Shown here: positions 1 to 7,282 of the stretch, one piece after another | Numbering within the stretch: the stretch's first letter is position 1 | How the letters are laid out: every line of letters begins with the position of its first letter | Assembly: GCA_002343825.1 (NCBI GenBank) | Contig: DDSL01000127.1 | Location: forward strand, 1-22,935 | Origin: Chthonomonas sp. UBA2391 | Lineage (GTDB): Bacteria; Armatimonadota; Fimbriimonadia; Fimbriimonadales; Fimbriimonadaceae | Length of the DNA stretch: 22,935 nt | Direction: 5' to 3' | Made by a program: the position numbers and the translations under genes | Notes under the pieces: model-generated | Seen by the model: only the letters and a program-made list of their open reading frames with translations | Databases searched by the model: none | Told to the model about the DNA's origin: nothing

Positions 1-651
1 GTGCTGGTCCTTGCCAATGCCCTTTGGTTCAAAGACACCTGGCGGCTTCCGTTTGAACCCGAACTCACCAAAGATCAGGAATTCAAGCTGGGGCGGGGCC
101 GGGCGGCTCAGGTCAAGATGATGAATCACCCCGAGATCGATGTCCCCTACGCCGAAGGGCCGACCTGGCAAGCGATCCAGAAGTTCTATGAGACGGACTT
201 CAGCATGGTGATCCTTCTGCCCAAACCAGGAACGACGCCCCTGCAACTGGTGAAAGACGGCACCTTTGCTAAGCAACTCGGAGCCGATTTCCGCTTCCGC
301 CTCGGGCAAGTTAGCCTCCCCAAGTGGAAGTTCGAGGGTAGCTACTCGATGGGTGACACCCTCCAAAAGTGGGGCATGAAGTCTCCTTTCAAGCCGAGTC
401 AGGATTTCCGCCAGATCGGGGAAGACCCTCGCGGGCTGCAGATCAGCAAGGTGGTTCACAAGACCTTCATCGAGGTCACCGAACGGGGGACGGAGGCGGC
501 GGCTGCAACTGGCATCGAAGTCGAGGCCGGGTCCGCTCCGTTTGAGCCGCCGAAGCCCTTCGTCTTCATCGCCGACCGACCGTTTCTCTATGCGATCCTG
601 ACCCCGAGTGGCATGCCCATCATGGTCGGCTGCGTACAGGATCCCCGCTAA
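1..651 (+). CDS. Serpin (serine protease inhibitor), 3' part of gene
   Basis: C-terminal 216 residues of a serpin, a suicide inhibitor that traps proteases by inserting its reactive-centre loop into a beta sheet. The frame is open at base 1. Whole serpins have about 370-420 residues and this begins in the conserved strand-3A segment (NALWFKDTW, about 6-14), so roughly 170-200 residues lie upstream and the GTG at base 1 is probably not the start. Residues 149-162 match the conserved breach region. The hinge GTEAAAATG (163-171) has the small side chains typical of inhibitory serpins. KPFVFIADRP (185-194) is the conserved C-terminal strand. Aligned by eye to alpha-1-antitrypsin, P1 falls near A177-S178, so no basic P1 is evident. 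Signal peptide and localisation cannot be seen. TAA stop at 649-651. The family call is firm; the target protease is unknown. Confidence 0.93.
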   Translation: MLVLANALWFKDTWRLPFEPELTKDQEFKLGRGRAAQVKMMNHPEIDVPYAEGPTWQAIQKFYETDFSMVILLPKPGTTPLQLVKDGTFAKQLGADFRFRLGQVSLPKWKFEGSYSMGDTLQKWGMKSPFKPSQDFRQIGEDPRGLQISKVVHKTFIEVTERGTEAAAATGIEVEAGSAPFEPPKPFVFIADRPFLYAILTPSGMPIMVGCVQDPR

Positions 652-670
652 GAATCGGGCGGGTGTTTGG

Positions 671-705
671 CCTCCATCGGTCTCTTTCGCGAGTTCCGAT
701 GGAGG
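671..705. terminator. Perfect 10-bp inverted repeat between convergent genes
   Basis: CCTCCATCGG (671-680) and CCGATGGAGG (696-705) are exact reverse complements separated by 15 nt. The hairpin sits between the serpin stop (651) and the acyl-CoA synthetase stop (717) and could serve both converging transcripts. Neither strand has a T-run after the stem, so it is not a textbook intrinsic terminator. It may act as a transcript-end stabiliser or with Rho. Confidence 0.55.
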
Positions 706-716
706 CTTGGTTCACC

Positions 717-2435
717 CTACTCGAAGAGTCCGGCAATCTCGGCCGCGTATCGCTCCCGGATCACCTTTCGTTTCACCTTGAGCGAGGGCGTTAGCTCCCC
801 GGTTTCAACCGAGAACTGGGCCAAGATCAGCTTCCACTTCTTCACCTTTTCAAAGTCGGCAAGCTCTTTGTTGGTGGCATCGATGTCGGCCTTGATCATG
901 GCTCGGACTTGCTCCAGTTCCAGGAGTTTTTCAGGCTCGGGAGCCTTTATCCCGAGTCCTTGGAGCTTGGCGTTGATGTGATCCACGTTAGGTACGATGA
1001 GACCACCCACGTAGTTCTGACTATCGCCGAAGAGGATGGCTTCGCTGATGGTTGGACGACCTCTCAGCTTGTCCTCAATGCGCTGAGGAGCCACGTTCTT
1101 GCCGTTCCCGAGGACGAGGATGTCCTTCTTTCGGTCGGTGATCATCAGGTGCTTGCCCTCCCAGGTGCCCACGTCGCCGGTGTGGAACCATCCTTCTCCG
1201 TCGATCGCGGCGGCGGTGGCTTCGGGGTTGTTGTGATAGCCCGCCATCACACAGAGCCCTCGAATGAGGATTTCGCCATCTTGGGCGAGCTTTACTTCGA
1301 CTCCGGGGACCGGGATGCCAACAGTATGGGGTTTGTTGTCCTCAACCGGGTTGAAAACGACCCCCGACGAGGTTTCGGTGAGACCATAGCCTTGCTGGAT
1401 CCTCAGGCCAAATGCGCCAAAGAACTCATAGACGTGCATCGGCATCGCCATCCCTCCGCTGACAAAGAACTTCAGCCGCCCGCCGGTTCGCTCGCGGACC
1501 TTGCTAGCCACCAGCTTGTCGAGGATCGGATAGAAGGGAGCCGGCTTACCCCGTAGCTTGTTGATGCCCTGATTCAGACAAGCGTGGAACAGCTTCTGGC
1601 GCAGGGGTGGAGCCTTCTTTACCCCATCCAAGATCCGTTCTTTCATCGCCTCGAGGAACCGCGGGACGCAGCACATGATCGTCGGCTTCGCCCAGACCAT
1701 ATCCTGGGCGAGACTGGCCAGCGAACCGGAGTAGGCGATGGTCGCACCGGTCACGATCGGCAGGATATGGCCATCGACCCGTTCATAAACGTGGCTGAGA
1801 GGCAAAAAGCTGAGAAAGGTGTCGTTCTCGTTGACGTCGAGCGACTCCTTGACCTGGGTCGTGATCCCGGCGATGTTCTTGTGCAGCAAGGTGGCCCCTT
1901 TGGGGTCGCCCGTGGTGCCGCTGGTGTAGATGATCGTCGCCATGTCGTCGGCGCCAATGGCGTCGATTCCGGCTTCCCACTCGGCTCGATCTCCGGTGGC
2001 GGTTACGGCCCGGGCCGAGATGCTGGCATCGCCCGAGGTGAGTTGGTGGATCGGCACGGATAGGCTGCTAGTGACCTTGGCCTCTAGTTCGGGTGAACCA
2101 GCCACCAAGAGCTTCGCCCCGGAATCTTGGACGATGTAGGCGACTTGGTCGGCGGGGAGTGTGGGATAAATCGGGACGAGTGCAATTCCGGTGGTCTGAC
2201 AAGCCCAGTCGAGCAGGGCCCACTCGTGGCAGTTCTCGCTGAAAACGTTGATCCGGTCGCCCCGTTGGAGTCCGAGTTCCTTGAGGACACAGGCGTATTG
2301 GAACGCCAACTCATACAGCTCCCGATAGAGGATCGTGCGGGGGCCGCCTTTTTGGGGGATGAGCAGGGCCGGATGGTCGGCTCGGCGTCGACAGGACTCT
2401 TGAAAAAGCTTCCCGATGGTCTGCGCTTGGGGCAT
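717..2435 (-). CDS. Long-chain acyl-CoA synthetase (AMP-forming, FAA1/FadD15 type)
   Basis: Activates free fatty acids to acyl-CoA via an acyl-adenylate (ATP to AMP plus PPi), the entry to beta-oxidation or lipid synthesis. The protein has 572 aa, normal for COG1022-type ligases (about 550-650). Visible ANL-superfamily motifs: phosphate-binding loop TIIYTSGTTGDPKG (167-180), GYGLTETS (349-356), GWFHTGD (415-421), the hinge DRKKDILVLGNGKNVAP (434-450), and the C-terminal LTPSLKVKRK (548-557) typical of long-chain rather than acetyl ligases. No signal peptide or clear membrane segment. ATG at 2433-2435 with only a weak upstream AGAGAA. An 81-bp gap separates it from the divergent hydrolase gene, so both promoters must lie in 2436-2516. 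Chain-length preference is inferred from family only. Propionyl-CoA from odd-chain fatty acids would be a substrate for the transcarboxylase/mutase cluster further right. Confidence 0.9.
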   Translation of the reverse strand: MPQAQTIGKLFQESCRRRADHPALLIPQKGGPRTILYRELYELAFQYACVLKELGLQRGDRINVFSENCHEWALLDWACQTTGIALVPIYPTLPADQVAYIVQDSGAKLLVAGSPELEAKVTSSLSVPIHQLTSGDASISARAVTATGDRAEWEAGIDAIGADDMATIIYTSGTTGDPKGATLLHKNIAGITTQVKESLDVNENDTFLSFLPLSHVYERVDGHILPIVTGATIAYSGSLASLAQDMVWAKPTIMCCVPRFLEAMKERILDGVKKAPPLRQKLFHACLNQGINKLRGKPAPFYPILDKLVASKVRERTGGRLKFFVSGGMAMPMHVYEFFGAFGLRIQQGYGLTETSSGVVFNPVEDNKPHTVGIPVPGVEVKLAQDGEILIRGLCVMAGYHNNPEATAAAIDGEGWFHTGDVGTWEGKHLMITDRKKDILVLGNGKNVAPQRIEDKLRGRPTISEAILFGDSQNYVGGLIVPNVDHINAKLQGLGIKAPEPEKLLELEQVRAMIKADIDATNKELADFEKVKKWKLILAQFSVETGELTPSLKVKRKVIRERYAAEIAGLFE

Positions 2436-2516
2436 GTTGATTCTCTACGCCGCATCGTTGCGGACGTCCCACACAAGTTACCGAAGTAAGGCAAGAACGG
2501 TCAAGCGCCGTATGCC

Positions 2517-3770
2517 ATGATGGCATCCATGAACGCGCTCCTCTTGGCCCTCGCAATGCAACCAGTCGTCGCCCCGTCGGCCGGTCGGTACGAGATGGGA
2601 GTAAGGCTCATCCAGCTAGACCAAGCCTGGCTAAAAAATCCAGACGTGGCCAAGCGAGCGGAGGCGGTCAACGAGATCTCCGGAGCGGTCGCCGACTTCT
2701 TCCAGGGCCGAACGACAGAGGTGTGCAGGCGATTGGATCGCGCGACCGAGATCTTGGGTGGCAGTCCCGTCGGCCCGGTGTCGATCCGCCCGAGCCGGCC
2801 TGTGAAGGATCCCAGTCAACCCGTCGAAGTGCTCATCACCTGGGCCTACAGTGCGGAGCCGGTCAGTGTCTCGGTAGGCGACCAGAAGTTCAATCTCTCT
2901 GGGGGTGAGTCCCGGGGTCTACAGATCCCGTCGGGCAAGTGGCAGGGCCGCTCTTCGCTCAAGTCAATTCGATGGACCGTCGACGCGTTCAAGGGTGAGA
3001 TCCAGGTTTCGGAGCTGGCCGACTTCAGTTCCCGAGTTTCAAGGCTTGAGGCTAGCAAAGATCCGATGGTCCAAGGCTTGCTTCGAGGGATCCAAGAGGC
3101 CGCCAAGCCGGGCTACGAAGTCACTCTCCCAATCGGCCAAATGTTGGAGCAGGCCGAAGGGCTTGCAAGTGGCAAGCTGAAGCCCGGGGATCTCCGAGAG
3201 GTCCATGCGGCGGTTTTCGACGGAGTCCCGCTGAGAGCTCGGTTGCCCCGTCGGGCCGCCGATAAGAAGCCCCCGGTCGTGATCGCGTTGCATGGCGCGG
3301 GGGGATCCGAGAACATGTTCTTCGATTCCTTGGGGGCAGGTTTGGCGCCCCGACTCGCCGAGGAGCGGGGCTGGATCTTTGTGAGTCCTCGAAGTTTGAG
3401 GAACGCGGTCTCGGCCTCGTTGACTTGGTTGAAAACGGTGGCCGGGGTGGAGCCTGGGCCGGTCTTGGTCATGGGGCACAGCATGGGGGGTGGCCTTGCG
3501 CTGCAATCGGGCAGCCTCAAGCCTGCGGCGCTTGCGCTCTTTGCTCCGGCCGCCGGGGCGCTACCGGCCGATCAGAAAGAGACGCCCATCTTTCTCTCGG
3601 TCGGGGCTCAAGAGATGTCGCTGCTCAAGCGCCAATCGGACCAGCTCGCAAAGCAGCTACCTCCTAAGAGCGAGTCGAAGGTCTATCCTCGCTGTGAGCA
3701 CCTGATGATCGTGGCCGAGGCCCTGCCCGACGTCTTCCGCTTCTTCGACCGGGTTATTGCCTCGAAGTAG
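2517..3770 (+). CDS. Alpha/beta hydrolase with N-terminal hydrophobic leader
   Basis: 417-residue protein. The C-terminal half (about 235-417) is an alpha/beta hydrolase: oxyanion loop HGAGG (259-263), nucleophile elbow GHSMGG (320-325, Ser322), and a catalytic His probably at 395 (CEHLM). The acid is unclear; Glu366 sits where an Asp is usual. This pattern resembles the dienelactone hydrolase, phospholipase/carboxylesterase and PHB-depolymerase groups. The N-terminal about 200 residues are a poorly recognisable helical and beta region, possibly a binding domain. The start is ambiguous: ATG at 2517, 2520 or 2529 with no strong ribosome site. From Met5 a hydrophobic stretch (NALLLALAMQPVVA) could be a signal peptide, though it lacks a basic residue. 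The last 17 bp overlap the convergent downstream gene. Substrate unknown. Confidence 0.75.
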   Translation: MMASMNALLLALAMQPVVAPSAGRYEMGVRLIQLDQAWLKNPDVAKRAEAVNEISGAVADFFQGRTTEVCRRLDRATEILGGSPVGPVSIRPSRPVKDPSQPVEVLITWAYSAEPVSVSVGDQKFNLSGGESRGLQIPSGKWQGRSSLKSIRWTVDAFKGEIQVSELADFSSRVSRLEASKDPMVQGLLRGIQEAAKPGYEVTLPIGQMLEQAEGLASGKLKPGDLREVHAAVFDGVPLRARLPRRAADKKPPVVIALHGAGGSENMFFDSLGAGLAPRLAEERGWIFVSPRSLRNAVSASLTWLKTVAGVEPGPVLVMGHSMGGGLALQSGSLKPAALALFAPAAGALPADQKETPIFLSVGAQEMSLLKRQSDQLAKQLPPKSESKVYPRCEHLMIVAEALPDVFRFFDRVIASK

Positions 3771-4770
3771 TCGCCTCTTCGATCTCCGCGAATAATCTGT
3801 CGGCTTCCGGCGCGTGATACCCAAACCACGCGGCGCGGATCCGCCCATCGGGGTCGCACCAATAAAGGGCTGGGGTGCCCGATGGAGCCCAGTCCGAAAG
3901 AGCACCCCGCAGGCCCCACTCTCGCTCACCACGGGGCCGACCAGGGCGCACGGTGTAGAGGGGCTCCTTTCGGCGACGCTCAAACTCCTCCCTAAGAGCG
4001 ATCCCAGCCGGGTCGTCGCGGTCCATCACCAAGATCCAGCCACGCCGACCGGCCAGGATTCCCTTGAGACTCGCGACCTCGTCGGAAGGAGATCGGAGTC
4101 CTTCGCTGGGCAGCTTGGCCCCCGGACCCAGAGGAAGCAACGAAGGTTCGAGGATTGTCGGACTCAGGCCCTTCAGGTCGGGCCGAAACGCTGCCGCGCC
4201 GGGCCACTCGATCGGAGTCAGGACGAGGGTCCAGCGTTGCTCGCGACCTTCGACCATCCGCCGAAAACGAACCTCCTCCATCCGACCCGAAGCGTGAACA
4301 GAAAGTCCAATCTCCACCCCCTCGTTGACTTCGATCGGGACCAAGATCTCGGCCCCGGTCTGCTGCGGCGTGACTTGAATCTGATCCCGAGACCGAGGCC
4401 AAAACTGATCCAGATAGGGCGCAGAGAGCAACAGTTGGGGGTAGGCCTCGAGCGCGGGCCAGCCAAAGGCTCCCACCGGTGGTCGAATGGAGCCGCCGAA
4501 GACCGGAGCCATGTGGTACCGGCCCAAGAGCTGGTCGATCTCGTAATAGCCCGTCTTGTCTTGAACGGCGTATTGGTTCTTGTTGATCTCGATCCGCTGT
4601 AGGTCGCGGCCGTTCCAGTACCACTTCAGGGCCGTCCGCCCGCCTCCGACTTCGCGCCGGACGACCTCGACCGCAACCTGAGAATTCCCTCGGTAATGAC
4701 CCGCAATCCTGTCGAGCCACACCGTCGCGGGGGGCTGGTAGAGATAACTAAAAAGTAGGATCGAAGTCAC
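3754..4770 (-). CDS. LolA/DUF2092-like protein fused to a cysteine-less thioredoxin-fold domain
   Basis: 338-residue protein, not assignable to a named function. A short hydrophobic N-terminus (TSILLFSYLY, 2-11) may be a weak signal peptide or anchor. Residues about 15-200 have the look of a LolA/LppX or DUF2092-type beta-rich fold (LDRIAGHYRG near 19-28; repeated short strands). Residues about 212-335 look like a redoxin domain: the lead-in LGPGAKLP, a strand WILVMDRDD (245-253), and a cis-Pro-like SGTPALYWCDPDGRI (297-311). Where thioredoxins carry CxxC there is DRDDPAG, so no disulfide chemistry is expected. GTG start at 4768-4770 with a poor ribosome site; the start is uncertain. Its 3' end overlaps the hydrolase gene by 17 bp. 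Divergent from cheW. Confidence 0.6.
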   Translation of the reverse strand: MTSILLFSYLYQPPATVWLDRIAGHYRGNSQVAVEVVRREVGGGRTALKWYWNGRDLQRIEINKNQYAVQDKTGYYEIDQLLGRYHMAPVFGGSIRPPVGAFGWPALEAYPQLLLSAPYLDQFWPRSRDQIQVTPQQTGAEILVPIEVNEGVEIGLSVHASGRMEEVRFRRMVEGREQRWTLVLTPIEWPGAAAFRPDLKGLSPTILEPSLLPLGPGAKLPSEGLRSPSDEVASLKGILAGRRGWILVMDRDDPAGIALREEFERRRKEPLYTVRPGRPRGEREWGLRGALSDWAPSGTPALYWCDPDGRIRAAWFGYHAPEADRLFAEIEEATTSRQ

Positions 4771-4879
4771 GGTAATGGTTCGGGAAGTCGCCTCGGTCCG
4801 CGAGGTTTACGGGCTTGGTTCAGTCCGAAACCGTGGCAACAACACCCTCGGAACGCTGTTCCAAATGGGGTTGAGGATT
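4771..4879. promoter_or_regulatory. Intergenic region between divergent genes
   Basis: 109 bp separating the LolA/redoxin-like gene (minus) from cheW (plus). It must hold the cheW promoter and, unless a more distal site is used, that of the minus-strand gene. The frame upstream of cheW is open back to 4775, but those 35 codons do not resemble CheW. A 5-bp stem CCTCG/CGAGG (4791-4795, 4801-4805) is present. I see no convincing -35/-10 pair. Confidence 0.3.
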
Positions 4880-5335
4880 ATGTCCGAACACAAGTACGTT
4901 GTTTTCAAATTAGCTAAGGAGTACTACGGGATCCCGATCGAGCGGGTCGAGCGCATCTTGCCCTCGCAGAACGTTACCCGAATACCCAAAACACCCAAGT
5001 CGTTGATGGGGATCTTCGACTTGCGCGGAGACACCATTCCAGCCGTGGATCTCAGACAGCGGTTTGAGCTACCCAATGCAGAACTGGAAGGGAACTTCGT
5101 GGTCTGTCTCACCGACGTGGGTCGGTGCGCCTTCAAGGTCGATGGGGTGGATGGCATTGCCGTCCTCCATGAGGAAAACATCGAAACGGCGCCCCAGAAA
5201 CTCACCCATCAAGAACCAGGACTGGTCGCTGGCGTCGCCCAGGCCGATGGCAAGCTCGTTCTCTTGATCGAGCCCGACATCGCCCTCCCGAAAGAATTGG
5301 GAGCCTACGTCAGTAAGACCCAAGCGTCCGCCTAA
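4880..5335 (+). CDS. cheW: CheW-like chemotaxis/signalling adaptor
   Basis: Stand-alone CheW-domain protein that in the family bridges chemoreceptors and the CheA kinase in the cytoplasm. Start chosen at ATG 4880 (151 aa), preceded by a GGGG-TTGAGG purine-rich ribosome site; the longer reading from 4775 would add 35 residues unlike CheW. Residues 3-140 cover the domain: opening strand KYVVFKLAKEYYGIPIERV, the hallmark MGIFDLRGDTIPAVDLRQRF (43-62), and the closing strand KLVLLIEPD. Length matches E. coli CheW (167 aa). No cheA, cheY or receptor gene is in the window, so its partner is unknown; it might serve a Frz/Dif-like or type IV pilus pathway. Its TAA stop and the TAG of convergent tmk share the four bases CTAA (5332-5335). 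Confidence 0.88.
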   Translation: MSEHKYVVFKLAKEYYGIPIERVERILPSQNVTRIPKTPKSLMGIFDLRGDTIPAVDLRQRFELPNAELEGNFVVCLTDVGRCAFKVDGVDGIAVLHEENIETAPQKLTHQEPGLVAGVAQADGKLVLLIEPDIALPKELGAYVSKTQASA

Positions 5336-5937
5336 GCTTTTGCTCTGAGCCTCTCGGCGATCACCTTCCACGCCCGTTCCTCCACTTGGGGGGCGGGCTC
5401 CTGTGCGTTCAGAATCACCCAGCGTGAGGGTTCGCGTTTTGCCTCGCTCAAAAATCCCTCCCGGACGCGCTGATGGAATTCCAGCCCTTCGCCGCCGAGT
5501 CTGTCGGCCCGCTCCTGACGCTGTAAGCCCAACTCTGGATCGATGTCCAGGAGCAGAGTCAGGTCGGGAACCAGTCCGCCCGTGGCGTGGGCGTTCATCC
5601 GCCGCAGTTCGTCGCGGTCCAGCCCTCGGCCGTAGCCCTGATACACCACCGTCGAGTCGGCGTGTCGGTCGCAGAGGACGACCTGCCCTCCGTCCAGAGC
5701 AGGGCGGATCAGATCCTCGACGTGTTGAGCTCGGTCGGCGAGGAAGAGGAGCAGCTCCGCCCGCGGATGGATCTCGTTGTCGCCGAGGAGAATCTCCCGG
5801 ATCAGGCCGCCGACGGGTCCAGCCCCGGGTTCGCGAGTCGTGACCACCGCTCGGCCCTCGGCCATTAACCTCTCGGCCAACCCCCGGATGAGCGTCGTTT
5901 TTCCTGCGCCTTCGGGACCCTCCAGGGTGATGAACAT
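5332..5937 (-). CDS. tmk: Thymidylate kinase
   Basis: Phosphorylates dTMP to dTDP using ATP, essential for DNA synthesis, cytoplasmic. The 201-aa length is typical. Walker A GPEGAGKTT (7-15) has no Arg in the loop, while the LID segment RQERADRLGGEGLEFHQRV (140-158) carries several Arg, which is the bacterial type II arrangement. The DRY-type motif reads DRHADSTVVYQGYGRGL (90-106), with His replacing the usual Tyr; YQGYGRGL is the dTMP-side signature. ATG at 5935-5937, with no clear Shine-Dalgarno upstream. It lies 148 bp downstream of glcF on the same strand, with the heptamer inverted repeat filling most of the gap, so it may have its own promoter or read-through expression. Confidence 0.95.
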   Translation of the reverse strand: MFITLEGPEGAGKTTLIRGLAERLMAEGRAVVTTREPGAGPVGGLIREILLGDNEIHPRAELLLFLADRAQHVEDLIRPALDGGQVVLCDRHADSTVVYQGYGRGLDRDELRRMNAHATGGLVPDLTLLLDIDPELGLQRQERADRLGGEGLEFHQRVREGFLSEAKREPSRWVILNAQEPAPQVEERAWKVIAERLRAKA

Positions 5938-5951
5938 GAGGCAAGAGTACC

Positions 5952-6085
5952 GGGGTTCGAGATTAGAGATTAGAGATTAGAGATTAGAGATTAGTGATTG
6001 GTTATTAGATGATAGAAAGTCCGTAGTGCCAGTTCCCAATCTCCAATCTCTAATCTCTAATCTCTAATCTCTAATCTCTAACCCC
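5952..6085. repeat. Inverted pair of tandem heptamer arrays (GAGATTA units)
   Basis: Left arm 5952-6001: GGGGTT, then six heptamers of type AGAGATT (first CGAGATT, last AGTGATT), then GG. Right arm 6036-6085 is its reverse complement: CC, six heptamers of type AATCTCT (first AATCTCC), then AACCCC. The arms match at 47 of 50 positions. The 34-base centre (6002-6035) is unrelated. The right arm ends immediately before the glcF stop codon (6086-6088). As RNA or single-stranded DNA it would fold into a hairpin of about 50 bp. It resembles the short tandemly repeated heptamers of cyanobacteria in unit length, but the inverted organisation is distinct. Confidence 0.92.
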
Positions 6086-7282
6086 CTATCCCCACGCCCT
6101 TTCGAGCGTGATGGCCGTGTGCTCGACCGCAATCTGCTGGCCGGTTTCGCGGGATTTCTGCTCGATCCAAGCGAGGCAGCCCGGGTTGCCGGTGCTGACG
6201 AGGCTGGCCCCGCTGGCGGCGATATGTCCCCATTTCCGCTCAAGGAGCGCCCGCGCCATCTGGGGTTGGACCACGTTGTAGATCCCGGCGCTGCCACAGC
6301 AGGTGTCGGCTTCGTCGATCTCGACGAACTCAGCACCCGGGATCGCCTTCAGCAGTTCGCGGGGCGGCTGGGTGACCTTTTGGCCATGGGCAAGGTGGCA
6401 AGCATCGTGGTAGGTGATCCGCTTTCCGCCGAATCCCTGAGCCTCCCGCAGGGCCTCGACCATTCCGTGTTCCAAAAGGATCTCGCTCAGGTCTCGCACT
6501 CGATTGGCGATTCCCGAAAGGCCTGGGTCGAGAAAGCCGTATTCACGCATCGTCGATCCGCATCCCGCCGAGTTCAGAACGATGGGGATCCCCGGCGGAA
6601 TCGCGGCCGCCATCTGCTGGGCCCTCGTCCGCGCCTCGTCCAGCATCCCGGCGTGGGCATGCAAGGCCCCGCAGCAGGGCGCCGCAATCTCAACCGTTTC
6701 GAGTCCAACCCGCCGCAGCAGCCGCTTGGTGGCCGTGTGCACGGGATCGTAGAGCACCCGCATCACGCATCCCAAAACCAGCGCCACCTGCCCGGTGACT
6801 GGGGGGAGTTTGGACTCATCAAGCTCGGGCCAGGGGATCGTTGGCTGGGGCCTCGGGAGATCTGCCTCGGCAGGGGACCCCGCGATCAATCGACTGAGAG
6901 CGGCCGGCATCCGCTTGCCCGGGAGCATCCTGCCGAGGGTGAACTGAATCTTGGCCAAACCAGGGTTGGTGAGGCCAGTCAAGAGAGCCTTCGTCGCCGG
7001 TTTGGACCCAAGTCTCTCTCGGGCAAGTTCCAGGATGGCTCCATATTCGACCCCGCTTGGGCAGGCCGTTTCGCAGGCTCGGCACCCCAGGCAGTGGTCG
7101 AGGGGTTCCTGGATTTCTTGCCAAGGGAGCTTGCCCTCGAGGGCCCCACGGACCAGGTAGATCCGCCCTCGCGGTGACTCGGGCTCGGCCCCGGTGATCT
7201 TGAAAGTCGGGCAACTCTCGAGGCAGAAGCCGCATCGGATGCAATGAGTCGTGAGTTCCTCAAGGTCGTGATGGTTGCTCAA
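6086..7282 (-). CDS. glcF: Glycolate/2-hydroxyacid dehydrogenase iron-sulfur subunit GlcF
   Basis: Fe-S electron-transfer subunit of a membrane-associated GlcDEF complex that oxidises glycolate (or lactate) and passes electrons to quinone. Start chosen at TTG 7280-7282: it is preceded by GGAGG with 5-nt spacing, overlaps the glcE stop as TTGA, and gives 398 aa against 407 in E. coli. The longer open frame upstream is a shadow of glcE. Two ferredoxin-type 4Fe-4S motifs: C14-x2-C17-x2-C20-x3-CP and C64-x2-C67-x2-C70-x3-CP. Two C-terminal CCG motifs follow, in CCGALHAH and CCGSAGIYN, as in heterodisulfide-reductase-like subunits. Last gene of the long operon; its stop abuts the heptamer repeat. 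Confidence 0.93.
   Translation of the reverse strand: MSNHHDLEELTTHCIRCGFCLESCPTFKITGAEPESPRGRIYLVRGALEGKLPWQEIQEPLDHCLGCRACETACPSGVEYGAILELARERLGSKPATKALLTGLTNPGLAKIQFTLGRMLPGKRMPAALSRLIAGSPAEADLPRPQPTIPWPELDESKLPPVTGQVALVLGCVMRVLYDPVHTATKRLLRRVGLETVEIAAPCCGALHAHAGMLDEARTRAQQMAAAIPPGIPIVLNSAGCGSTMREYGFLDPGLSGIANRVRDLSEILLEHGMVEALREAQGFGGKRITYHDACHLAHGQKVTQPPRELLKAIPGAEFVEIDEADTCCGSAGIYNVVQPQMARALLERKWGHIAASGASLVSTGNPGCLAWIEQKSRETGQQIAVEHTAITLERAWG

Noticed and set aside
671..705. Standard Rho-independent terminator
   Set aside because: The stem is perfect but no T-run follows on either strand, so it is listed only as a terminator-like hairpin.
4775..4879. Earlier start of cheW
   Set aside because: The 35 added residues do not resemble CheW, and ATG 4880 has a purine-rich ribosome site at proper spacing.
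5069..5944. Long minus-strand open frame across cheW and tmk
   Set aside because: It is Arg/Gly/Pro-rich shadow coding; tmk in the other frame has all kinase motifs.
5952..6085. CRISPR array
   Set aside because: The repeats are contiguous 7-mers with no spacers, and no cas gene is present.
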